Shown here in pieces: positions 15,925 through 23,121 of a stretch of 64,000 bases of DNA; positions within the stretch are counted from its first letter, which is position 1; each line of letters begins with the position of its first letter. A model generated the notes under the pieces. The model was given only the letters and a program-made list of their open reading frames with translations. It ran no database searches and had not been told where the DNA came from. The position numbers and the translations under genes were made by a program. The stretch comes from CAIZLB01 sp964520195 (GTDB lineage: Bacteria; Patescibacteriota; Minisyncoccia; Phycocordibacterales; CAIZLB01). Where the stretch lies: NCBI GenBank assembly GCA_964520195.1, contig CAZFNX010000002.1, positions 1 through 64,000 on the forward strand, in the 5' to 3' direction.

Positions 15925-16395
15925 TTATTTTACACTATTAAAAGCCTCTTCTAGTTTTGCAACATCAAACTTTTTCATTTGTAGAAATGCTTGAGTTATA
16001 GCTTTTCGTTGCGCATCAGTACTCTTTGACATCAAATCACCTAATGCACTAGGAACAACTTGCCATGACAATCCATACTTATCTTTACACCATCCACATT
16101 GACTTTCACTTCCTCCGTTTGTTGTAAGCTTATTCCAATAATAATCAACCTCTTCTTGATTTTCACAACTAATCATAAAAGATATAGCTTCAGTAAACTG
16201 AAACATTGGACCAGCCGTCATAAGACTCAATCGTTGTCCGAAGATGGTCAATGTCGCCATCTCAACATCACCAGACGGTGTGTCAGAAAGTTCCCCATCA
16301 CTTTCCACTGTTGCATCAGGAAAAATAGATAGATAATACTCTGTAATCTCTTTCAGGTTTTTATCAAACCATAAAAATGGGGTTATTTTATTCAT
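15925..16395 (-). CDS. PhnB-like VOC protein (3-demethylubiquinone methyltransferase-like fold)
   Basis: 156 residues from ATG 16395 (MNKITPFLWFDKNLKEITEY). The start follows the family pattern 'I.PFLWFD...EA..FY.SIF'. Also seen are FGQRLSLMTAGPMFQFTEAI, EVDYYWNKLTTNG, CGWCKDKYGLSWQVVPSAL and the C-terminal 'MKKFDVAKLEEAF'. These are hallmarks of the PhnB/YjdN group of VOC proteins. Function is unknown despite the methyltransferase label in databases. The open frame to 16488 upstream overlaps the neighbouring gene and lacks family similarity, so I exclude it. Confidence 0.9.
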   Translation of the reverse strand: MNKITPFLWFDKNLKEITEYYLSIFPDATVESDGELSDTPSGDVEMATLTIFGQRLSLMTAGPMFQFTEAISFMISCENQEEVDYYWNKLTTNGGSESQCGWCKDKYGLSWQVVPSALGDLMSKSTDAQRKAITQAFLQMKKFDVAKLEEAFNSVK

Positions 16396-16402
16396 AGTTC
16401 TA

Positions 16403-16906
16403 TTATAGCACCCTACTATCATACGCCCAATGAAGCAACGCTTGTCGTTGTCTTGGACGACACGCTGTATCTCCTCTTCTACATGCACCTTGTAGCCATC
16501 GAATATGTCTAGCCATATTAACCCAACGCTTTATCTGTCGCTCATCATCCTCATGTCTTCGTCCCATATAATACCGACAATACCATTGAAACCAACCTCG
16601 TGGATCATCTTTATGAATCCATCCTTTTCGTCTCCACTCTGCAAGTGATTGACTTGCTTTCACTTTAAAATAGTTTATTTTTTTATCATATCTTTTTGGA
16701 CTCAACTTCGCATTCACAAACCAATCATGAGGAAACTCGTGAACACAGTCAGTCATGTATTTACCACCAAAAACACCGAGAGACAACATCTCTTTCGGTG
16801 TAAGCATTGGTTTAAATCGTGGATCAAAATTTTTCCCTACTTTTTCAGTCAGAGTATATGTATACCCATCTTGCATCTTGTCATGTACGGATATTTTCTT
16901 AGACAT
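16403..16906 (-). CDS. Conserved hypothetical protein (W/R-rich, 'MGRRHEDDERQIKRW' family)
   Basis: 167 residues from ATG 16906 (MSKKISVHDKMQDGYTYTL). The sequence is distinctive: 'GKNFDPRFKPMLTPKEMLSLGVFGG', 'HDWFVNAKLSP', 'RGWFQWYCRYYMGRR' and a C-terminus 'RPRQRQALLHWAYDS'. I recall this as a conserved but uncharacterised family shared by scattered bacteria and fungi, which would point to horizontal spread. It is rich in Arg and Trp and has no membrane segment. The first 35 codons of the longer frame overlap the DUF1761 gene and are excluded. Function unknown. Confidence 0.8.
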   Translation of the reverse strand: MSKKISVHDKMQDGYTYTLTEKVGKNFDPRFKPMLTPKEMLSLGVFGGKYMTDCVHEFPHDWFVNAKLSPKRYDKKINYFKVKASQSLAEWRRKGWIHKDDPRGWFQWYCRYYMGRRHEDDERQIKRWVNMARHIRWLQGACRRGDTACRPRQRQALLHWAYDSRVL

Positions 16907-16910
16907 ATCC

Positions 16911-17327
16911 TTACATACTTGCAATGATTGCACCCATAACAGCAAATACAACTCCTGAAGAAACAACTTCAAACAGCCATAGTTTTGGAGATCTTCCCAT
17001 CCAGATAACATCCATAGATGTAGCTGTTACTGTAAATCCAAACCAAACTGTTAACCCAACACATATACCACCAAGAGCACCCTCAGCTATATATGCAGAA
17101 TCAATCGCATACAGATATACAACTGCAAGAGCAACAGCAGTGAACATATTTGCAAGAATATTCCACAACATTTGAGGCACCATATCTGAAAATTTTTCAT
17201 TGCCTGTTGGATGAATATGAGCCAACTTCATCCATAGTTTTCCAAACAGTGGACCGTGAAATAAAAAACCTACAACAAAAGCCGCGAGAGCAGCAACAAG
17301 TACTGCAATAAAGTTGATTGACAACAT
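16911..17327 (-). CDS. DUF1761 family membrane protein
   Basis: 138 residues, four hydrophobic helices: VLVAALAAFVVGFLFHGPLF at the N-terminus, then 'ILANMFTAVALAVVYLYAID', 'GGICVGLTVWFGFTVTATS' and 'FEVVSSGVVFAVMGAIIASM'. The 'W..GPLFGK.W' motif after helix one and the conserved central 'GFT' segment match DUF1761. Function unknown. It is four bases upstream of the conserved hypothetical gene and divergent from the Nudix gene. Confidence 0.88.
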   Translation of the reverse strand: MLSINFIAVLVAALAAFVVGFLFHGPLFGKLWMKLAHIHPTGNEKFSDMVPQMLWNILANMFTAVALAVVYLYAIDSAYIAEGALGGICVGLTVWFGFTVTATSMDVIWMGRSPKLWLFEVVSSGVVFAVMGAIIASM

Positions 17328-17401
17328 ATGATTATATTAAATTAAGATTAAAGATTAATAAAGTATTATCAAAAGTTCTACATATAGTATACTACATTTA
17401 T

Positions 17402-17917
17402 ATGGAACCAACTATTGAAGAACTAAAAAAGACATATCCTGATATTGATATAAATATGACTGGTGAATCAGACTCCTTTAAGGAAGGTCTCCCTATCGTA
17501 GAACGTGATCCTATTGCAGTTATTATTAAACATCCAACTGAAAATTCATATCTTATATCACAATGGAAAAAATCAGCCTGGAATGGTTTCTTAACTGGTG
17601 GCATAGAGAATGGAGACACTCTCGAAAAAACTGTTGCGAAAGAGATTCGTGAAGAAACTGGTTTTACACACATCAAAACCATCAAAGACATGCATTTTGT
17701 TTCTCATGGATTATTTTTCCATCCAATCAAACAAGTTAACCGTCTCGCCCACTATCACTTGATTTTTGTAGAACTTGCCAACCTTGAGCATGTTGAGGTT
17801 TCAGAAGAAGAAAAAGCCATTGCTGATTTTATTTGGGTTCCACGAGAAGAAGTTCGAGTACTGCTTACACGAAACGACATGAAGCTATTGTGGGATTTTT
17901 ATATTAGAAATGTATAA
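17402..17917 (+). CDS. Nudix hydrolase
   Basis: 171 residues from ATG 17402 (MEPTIEELKKTYPDIDINMT). The Nudix box is GGIENGDTLEKTVAKEIREE followed by TGF, which satisfies GX5EX7REUXEEXGU, so metal and catalytic glutamates are intact. Nudix enzymes cleave nucleoside diphosphate-linked compounds; the substrate is unknown. A TATACT box lies eight bases upstream of ATG, indicating a leaderless transcript. This supports the chosen start over the open frame from 17318. It is convergent with the FAD-linked oxidase, three bases apart. Confidence 0.9.
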   Translation: MEPTIEELKKTYPDIDINMTGESDSFKEGLPIVERDPIAVIIKHPTENSYLISQWKKSAWNGFLTGGIENGDTLEKTVAKEIREETGFTHIKTIKDMHFVSHGLFFHPIKQVNRLAHYHLIFVELANLEHVEVSEEEKAIADFIWVPREEVRVLLTRNDMKLLWDFYIRNV

Positions 17918-17920
17918 TAT

Positions 17921-19579
17921 TTACTCATTCTTCTTTCGAATAGCATTTCGAATATCTTGAAATGTTCCTCCAACTTTTTTCCCTGGATTAAATATATTTG
18001 CTGGATCAAATATATCTTTAGTCTGTTTAAACAATGCAACAATCTCATCACCAAACTGTTGTCGCAAGTATGGTGTTCGAATAATACCATCATTATGCTC
18101 TGCCGTAATCGATCCTTTATACTCATGAACAAGTGTATACATTTTTTCAGAAAGTTCTAGGATAACATCCGCAGAAAATGGTGAATTCAAATCCATAAGT
18201 GGAATAAGGTGAAAATTTCCATTTCCAAGATGACCTTGAATAGTGTAATCCAACTTATATGCATCAAGTAATGCTTTTACCTTAGGCATAAACTCAGGCA
18301 ACATCTCAGGCTTTACAATAATATCATCTATAAATGGAGCAGTTCTTTTACCTTTAGTATGTTTACGAAGTAGGTTGAAACTTTCATGACGTATGCGCCA
18401 ATATTTATCAGCTTCAGTACTTGATGATGCAATATGCATCTTGTATCCAAAATGTTCTATGTGATTATACACTCTAATTAAATCCTCTTTTACTTGTTCT
18501 TCAGTTTGTCCTGTAAACTCTATCATGAGAATAAGCTTAGGAACTCCACCAGACACAATCATCCACGACTCAGGTATAAATTGAAAACCAAGTTTCAGAG
18601 CTCCCCAAAATCCCATCTGCTTGAAAAAATCAAAAAAGAATCGCACAGCCAAAATCAAACTCTTATCATCAAACGTCTCAAGACTATCAGGTTTAAATGG
18701 CACAATTTCTTTTACTAACTCACTGACATTTGCAAGTGATGGTAAAAATACTGCAAGAATGTTTGAGTATGGCTCAGTTGGCACAAGTTTAAACGTAATC
18801 TCAGTCACAATACCAAGTGTTCCTTGTGAACCAACAATCACCTGACATAGATCAAACATACCTGTAGTCTTATCATATACATTCCACAGATAGTACCCTG
18901 CTGAGTTTTTAGATACATCAGGTTTTGCAGCGATAATCTTTTCATAATTATCAACTATCAATGTATATATTTTTTTATATAACTCCTGTTCAAAAGATGA
19001 TGTTTCCTTAATCTTTTTCTCCAACTCTTCTTTAGTAAGTTTTTTTATTTCATACTCATTTCCATCTGACAAAACAACCTTGAGAGCATTGATATAGTTT
19101 TCTGTTTTACCATACTTAATAGCCTTCTCTCCTCCACTATTGTTTCCAACCATTCCTCCAACTGCATTGATCTCCCTTGATGCAGTAAAGGCTGGCATAT
19201 ATCGGTTTATCTTTTTTGTTGCTTTATCAAAGTCACGATAGAAACATCCAGGCTCAACAACAGCATATGTATCTTCTACCTGTTTAATAGCATTCATATA
19301 TCGAGTCACATCCATGATAATACTATTTCCAATAGATCCACCTGACATATCAGTTCCTGCCGAACGTGGAGTGATAGAGAGTGTAGGATTTTCTTTTTTA
19401 TGTTCACTCACCCATCGAACAAGAGTTTTTACATCATCTGCGTTTTTAGGATAGACCACTACCTGCGGACGTATTTCAAAAAGACTGGCGTCATGCGAGT
19501 ATTCTGTTAAAGTTTCTTCTTTGATATCTATATCACCGAGAAATAATGGTTTGAGGGTTTGGAAGATGTTGTTGGGCAT
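17921..19579 (-). CDS. FAD-linked oxidoreductase (D-lactate/glycolate dehydrogenase GlcD-like)
   Basis: 552 residues. The N-terminal half is a PCMH-type FAD domain (FAD_binding_4): 'VVVYPKNADDVKTLVRWVSE', 'TPRSAGTDMSGGSIGNSIIM', 'GGMVGNNSGGEKAIKYGKT', 'VGSQGTLGIVTEITFKL'. The C-terminal half is the FAD-oxidase C domain with GHLGNGNFHLIPLMD and 'EHNDGIIRTPYLRQQFG'. The family oxidises D-2-hydroxy acids such as D-lactate or glycolate and passes electrons to the membrane. No Fe-S C-terminal extension is present, unlike fused FAD/Fe-S forms. Cofactor binding looks intact, but the substrate is inference. The gene appears to be alone in its transcript. Confidence 0.92.
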   Translation of the reverse strand: MPNNIFQTLKPLFLGDIDIKEETLTEYSHDASLFEIRPQVVVYPKNADDVKTLVRWVSEHKKENPTLSITPRSAGTDMSGGSIGNSIIMDVTRYMNAIKQVEDTYAVVEPGCFYRDFDKATKKINRYMPAFTASREINAVGGMVGNNSGGEKAIKYGKTENYINALKVVLSDGNEYEIKKLTKEELEKKIKETSSFEQELYKKIYTLIVDNYEKIIAAKPDVSKNSAGYYLWNVYDKTTGMFDLCQVIVGSQGTLGIVTEITFKLVPTEPYSNILAVFLPSLANVSELVKEIVPFKPDSLETFDDKSLILAVRFFFDFFKQMGFWGALKLGFQFIPESWMIVSGGVPKLILMIEFTGQTEEQVKEDLIRVYNHIEHFGYKMHIASSSTEADKYWRIRHESFNLLRKHTKGKRTAPFIDDIIVKPEMLPEFMPKVKALLDAYKLDYTIQGHLGNGNFHLIPLMDLNSPFSADVILELSEKMYTLVHEYKGSITAEHNDGIIRTPYLRQQFGDEIVALFKQTKDIFDPANIFNPGKKVGGTFQDIRNAIRKKNE

Positions 19580-19618
19580 GTAGGAAGTATAACATGAAGA
19601 CTTATCCTATATATTGCA

Positions 19619-19660
19619 TAAAAAATCCGCCGACCACCAGTAGGCAGTAAGCGGAGAGGC
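19619..19660 (-). terminator. Terminator of the 19700 gene
   Basis: Read on the minus strand, TCCGC...GCGGA closes an imperfect hairpin and ATTTTTTATG follows. It is the only terminator-like signal between the 19700 gene and the FAD oxidase. Confidence 0.6.
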
Positions 19661-19699
19661 TAAATCTACAGTAAAATACTGTCACACCCCAGGAACCAC

Positions 19700-20350
19700 C
19701 TATTCCTGAAGACATAGATCATCAACACCATGTTCATTATTAAGACAAAACCACGAAATATGTGGAACGCGTGTTGCACAAAAAAATGGAACCTCAAGAA
19801 TCCCCAGATTGTTTCGGACAACATCACGATATCCATACAGACGTTTATCATCATCTGTATCCATAGCCCAATCCTTGAAGGCAGGAGGAAGGGTAGCCCA
19901 GTTGGCGACCATATACTCCAGCTCCTTCAGACCAAAGTGACCTTGGATGGCATCGCCAGGGGCAACGACATACATTTGACCAGCCTTGTCTTCTCCGACT
20001 TTGTAGCTGGAAACCAAGACGGCCAAGACTTCATGCCCGTTGCCACCGAGTTGGCAAGGATGGCACAAGGTATTGCTCATGATTGCAGCGAAGTTAATCG
20101 ATTTTGATTCACGAATATCCCCGGTCAGGATGCGACCTCTCGACCAGTCTGGGAACTTGGACTCAGGAAGATCGACGATCGAGACAGGAGGATACGTCCG
20201 TTGAGAATAGTCGGCAATGAACTCACCGAAGCGAATCCACATTTCAGGATCTTTGAGAAAGAGCTTAAATCCGTCTTCATCGAGACTTGCCGGATTCAGG
20301 CCAGTGGCGGTCAAAGCGATAAACTGATCTTTTTGCGATTGAGTTGCCAT
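19700..20350 (-). CDS. Hypothetical protein, 216 residues, unusual composition
   Basis: I do not recognise this protein. It starts at ATG 20350 (MATQSQKDQFIALTATGLNP). It is soluble, acidic and Trp-rich, with a central Cys/His cluster (TLCHPCQLGGNGHEVLAVLV) that could bind metal or be structural. A segment 'YVVAPGDAIQGHFGLKEL' follows, and the C-terminus contains further Cys. Base composition is visibly more G/C-rich than its neighbours, suggesting acquisition. It is single, with its own terminator, and lies next to a long intergenic region containing a 19-bp inverted repeat. The gene call rests on length, start and composition only. Confidence 0.65.
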   Translation of the reverse strand: MATQSQKDQFIALTATGLNPASLDEDGFKLFLKDPEMWIRFGEFIADYSQRTYPPVSIVDLPESKFPDWSRGRILTGDIRESKSINFAAIMSNTLCHPCQLGGNGHEVLAVLVSSYKVGEDKAGQMYVVAPGDAIQGHFGLKELEYMVANWATLPPAFKDWAMDTDDDKRLYGYRDVVRNNLGILEVPFFCATRVPHISWFCLNNEHGVDDLCLQE

Positions 20351-20453
20351 AGGTTTGCAAGAGGGTTACTAGATTCTCTTAAAAAGATTTAGTTCTCTAT
20401 AAGCCCACACTCAAGGTGTGCGACTGTAGAGAAGATAATTTTTTATGATGTTG

Positions 20454-20506
20454 TTCGCCTCAGCTATTTCTATCCGATATAATAAGTTAGAAATAGCTGA
20501 GGCGAA
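20454..20506. repeat. Perfect 19-bp inverted repeat with 15-base loop
   Basis: TTCGCCTCAGCTATTTCTA (20454-20472) is exactly complementary to 20488-20506. The loop contains TATAAT at 20478-20483. The stem is too long and lacks a U-tract for an ordinary terminator. It could be an operator, a stable RNA hairpin or the relic of a small transposable element. Confidence 0.75.
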
Positions 20507-20699
20507 TTATATAAGGTACTCCTGAAACCAGGATACATCATATATGCAAAAAGTCAAAAACTTCAACAGTTTACACTCTGTGTATTTTTAGGTTTAGAGG
20601 AATATGCTAACATATATATGTACAGTATTATAAAATAATTATCACAACACATATTATGAGGAACATCTCAACACCTTGGAATGAGTAATTCCGCCCAAT

Positions 20700-20727
20700 A
20701 AAAAAGCACCTGTTCAGGTGCTTTTTT
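20700..20727. terminator. Bidirectional terminator downstream of rnc
   Basis: AAAAAAGCACCTG (20700-20712) pairs with CAGGTGCTTTTTT (20715-20727), so A and T runs flank a G/C core on both strands. It lies 10 bases after the rnc stop on the minus strand. Confidence 0.85.
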
Positions 20728-20737
20728 AATATAACTA

Positions 20738-21439
20738 TTACCCCCATTTCTTTACCAACAACGCTTTATGTGCAGCCTGTGTCTCCGCCTCTTGTTTTGA
20801 TTTTCCTTCTCCATTGGCAACATGTACATCCCCTAAAAACACTCCGACTGTAAACAACTTATCATGATCTGGACCAAACTCTTTCATAAGCTCATATCGA
20901 GGAGTTGTACTTGTATGTTCTTGAGCCATCTCTTGAAATAAACTTTTTGAATCGATAAATTTTTTCTTTTCGATTACTTCATGTATAAGCACATGCACAT
21001 GTTCATCTATAAACTTTGACGCCACTTCATATCCTTGATCAAGATATATGGCACCAATAAGTGCTTCAATAGTATTTGCAAGAATATACTGTCGAGCACG
21101 TCCAGTATCTTTTGCCTCACCTTTTGAAAGAAGTAGATAATTATTCAATCCCATGTTCTCTGCAACAGTTGCGAGAGTTACTGCATTTACAAGAGCTGAT
21201 CTATAAGCTGTCATATCACCCTCTGGTTTTTTTGGATATGTTTTATACAAAAAGTTTGTTACAGCAAGTTCAAGCACTGCATCACCCAAAAACTCCAGTC
21301 TTTCATTGTGTTCAAGACCTGAGTTTCTATGTTCATTAAGATACGATCTATGCGTAAAGGCTTTTGCGAGCAGATGTATATCTTTGAACTCTAATCCTAA
21401 TTTTTTTGCTAGTTCGTGAAATTTTTCAATTTTTATCAT
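20738..21439 (-). CDS. rnc: Ribonuclease III
   Basis: 233 residues, full length. The catalytic domain (1-150) carries the RNase III signature NERLEFLGDAVLELAVTNFL with the acidic residues for metal binding, and a second acidic site in NTIEALIGAIYLDQG. The C-terminal dsRNA-binding domain ends GEGKSKQEAETQAAHKALL. The enzyme cleaves double-stranded RNA in rRNA and mRNA processing. It is 12 bases downstream of the nusB-Nudix fusion and in the same operon as rpmF, a translation- and rRNA-related grouping. Confidence 0.97.
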   Translation of the reverse strand: MIKIEKFHELAKKLGLEFKDIHLLAKAFTHRSYLNEHRNSGLEHNERLEFLGDAVLELAVTNFLYKTYPKKPEGDMTAYRSALVNAVTLATVAENMGLNNYLLLSKGEAKDTGRARQYILANTIEALIGAIYLDQGYEVASKFIDEHVHVLIHEVIEKKKFIDSKSLFQEMAQEHTSTTPRYELMKEFGPDHDKLFTVGVFLGDVHVANGEGKSKQEAETQAAHKALLVKKWG

Positions 21440-21451
21440 ATGTTTCTATTA

Positions 21452-22378
21452 TTATAGAGAACGAATAAGATCTATAGCCTTTGTGATAACTGGTATCATA
21501 TCTTCATACAGATTAAGATCAAGTACAGCATCTATCTTAAACCACGCCGCATCTTTCAATCCCCCCTCCTTTCTCGGAGTCAGTGATGTAAATGTCGCTT
21601 CTGCAACAATATACTCTACTTGTTTTCTTATTTTTTTAAATTCTGGATGAGATGCAACATATTCACTCGTATCAATAGTTTGTTTATATATACACTCAAT
21701 ACCCAACTCTTCTATAACCTTTCTTTTTGCGGCTTCTACCAACTCTTCACCATCTTGAATCTTACCTTTTGACAGTGTCCAGAAACCAAACACATCATGA
21801 ACGAGCGCAAGATATATATCACCTTCATGTTTTGCATATACGATACTTCCTACAAGTTTTTGTACAGGGAGAAGAGCTTTTTCTTCTGGTGTAAGTTCTT
21901 TACGAGTTTTCTTTTCTGCCTTGATAGATCGTTCTGATTTTTTATTTGCTTCGTCTGCTCCATACAACTCTCGATACACTGCACCAAGCACTCCGTTTAC
22001 AAACTTACCTGAAGTCTCTCCACTGAAAAATTTAGCCACTTCTATAGCTTCGTTAATAGCAACTTTAGCTGGAACTTCTTTTTTATCAGCATAGATAAGT
22101 TCATACAAACCCAAACGAAGAACGTTTCGATCTACTGTACCTATTTTATCAAGAGGCCACTCTGGAGCAGCTTTAACTATAATCTCATCTATCTCTTTTT
22201 GCTTTTTTAAAATACCATCAAGGAGAGCTTTTGCATATGACAAATCTACGTCGTCTTGAGAAAATTCTTTCACATTGTGTGTAAGAACTTCTTCAAAAAG
22301 ATTAGGGTCAATATGGCGAAAATCTATCTCATATAGAGATTGAAGTGCTATTGTTCGGGATTGATGTCGACTTGCCAT
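21452..22378 (-). CDS. nusB: NusB antitermination factor fused to a Nudix domain
   Basis: 308 residues. Residues 1-140 are NusB: MASRHQSRTIALQSLYEID, 'PEWPLDKIGTVDRNVLRLGL', 'KVAINEAIEVAKFFSGETSG' and 'FVNGVLGAVYREL'. A charged Lys/Glu linker (145-165) connects to a C-terminal Nudix domain (170-308) with box GKIQDGEELVEAAKRKVIEE then LGI. NusB binds boxA RNA with S10 during rRNA transcription. The Nudix box departs from consensus (RK in place of RE) but keeps the EE pair. A fusion of an antitermination factor with a nucleotide hydrolase is unusual. The gene lies between rpmF and rnc. Confidence 0.93.
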   Translation of the reverse strand: MASRHQSRTIALQSLYEIDFRHIDPNLFEEVLTHNVKEFSQDDVDLSYAKALLDGILKKQKEIDEIIVKAAPEWPLDKIGTVDRNVLRLGLYELIYADKKEVPAKVAINEAIEVAKFFSGETSGKFVNGVLGAVYRELYGADEANKKSERSIKAEKKTRKELTPEEKALLPVQKLVGSIVYAKHEGDIYLALVHDVFGFWTLSKGKIQDGEELVEAAKRKVIEELGIECIYKQTIDTSEYVASHPEFKKIRKQVEYIVAEATFTSLTPRKEGGLKDAAWFKIDAVLDLNLYEDMIPVITKAIDLIRSL

Positions 22379-22427
22379 AGTATGTGTGTGTTATGTAAAT
22401 GAGCAAACCTCAGAGACCGGCAATATG

Positions 22428-22658
22428 TTATGCCTTACTTCCTGCCTCGGCTTTTTGCTTTTTAACTACTTTTTTATCAATTTTAGATTGCATATCAATC
22501 ACCATTTTACCCTTAAAAAATCCACAGTTTTTACAAACAAGGTGTTTTGGAGTAGGTTGTCCGCAGTTTGAGCAAAGTGCTAAATCTACAGCAGTAAGAG
22601 CATGATGACTTCTTCTGTTACGAGTATGACCTCGTGTATGACGCATGTGGTTTACCAT
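22428..22658 (-). CDS. rpmF: Ribosomal protein bL32
   Basis: 76 residues from ATG 22658 (MVNHMRHTRGHTRNRRSHHA). It has the basic bL32 N-terminus followed by a zinc ribbon with CSNCGQPTPKHLVCKNCG (two CxxC pairs) and a Lys-rich tail. It is a small component of the 50S subunit. The frame extends to 22703, but the added residues do not resemble bL32. It heads a minus-strand operon with nusB-Nudix and rnc. Confidence 0.95.
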   Translation of the reverse strand: MVNHMRHTRGHTRNRRSHHALTAVDLALCSNCGQPTPKHLVCKNCGFFKGKMVIDMQSKIDKKVVKKQKAEAGSKA

Positions 22659-22751
22659 AATACTATGAGTATACGTATTTTGAGGATAATTGCAAGAGGA
22701 CACAATACTGTGGTGATATGATGGTCAACGCCTAGATATACCACAAAGTGG

Positions 22752-22780
22752 TTGACGTATATATAAAATAGACGTATAAA
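22752..22780 (+). promoter_or_regulatory. Sigma-70-type promoter before the small membrane protein
   Basis: TTGACG (22752-22757), a 17-base spacer and TATAAA (22775-22780). A hairpin GTCATCA-TAG-TGATGAC (near 22791-22807) falls in the predicted leader, upstream of ATG 22841. Confidence 0.6.
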
Positions 22781-22840
22781 TATATGCAACCGTCATCATA
22801 GTGATGACTCAGATACTGAACCTTCAATCCTTGATATCCC

Positions 22841-22987
22841 ATGTTTGATTTCTGTATAATACTTGTTCTTTTGATAGTGTCTATCTATGGAATTCTTCTT
22901 CTGATAGAGAAAATTTTCAAAGATGAGGAACGAGAACAACCACCTCAAGAGAAGGAAAGAGACCCAGCGACCGACGCTTGGCTATAG
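22841..22987 (+). CDS. Small single-pass membrane protein, 48 residues
   Basis: A short frame between a promoter-like sequence and a terminator. It encodes a hydrophobic helix (FCIILVLLIVSIYGILLLIE) followed by a highly charged cytoplasmic tail (KDEEREQPPQEKERDPATD) and stops with TAG. The sharp division into one membrane helix and an acidic/basic tail, plus the flanking signals, support a real microprotein. No Shine-Dalgarno is visible. Family unknown. It lies upstream of dnaE on the same strand but is separated from it by the terminator. Confidence 0.6.
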   Translation: MFDFCIILVLLIVSIYGILLLIEKIFKDEEREQPPQEKERDPATDAWL

Positions 22988-23014
22988 AGAATATTCTCTT
23001 ACTGTCTCACCTCC

Positions 23015-23050
23015 CCAGACCCGCCACCCTAGGCGCGTCTGGTTTTTTAT
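23015..23050 (+). terminator. Terminator of the 48-residue membrane protein gene
   Basis: CCAGACCCGCC and GGCGCGTCTGG form a G/C-rich stem around ACCCTA (one mismatch), followed by TTTTTTATTT. Confidence 0.85.
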
Positions 23051-23121
23051 TTACAAACAACCCAACAAAACACCTCTCATAACCAGTACCGAAACCATAC
23101 CAAAAATCGTATACTATACTC

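Larger units (their letters stand above)
20351..20737. other. Intergenic region with inverted repeat and hairpins, no convincing gene
   Basis: This stretch of about 390 bases contains a short hairpin (CACAC-TCAAG-GTGTG near 20406), a perfect 19-bp inverted repeat (20454-20506), another hairpin (TCCTG-AAAC-CAGGA near 20520) and a terminator (20700-20727). No frame above 25 codons has start, composition or motif support. Confidence 0.6.
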
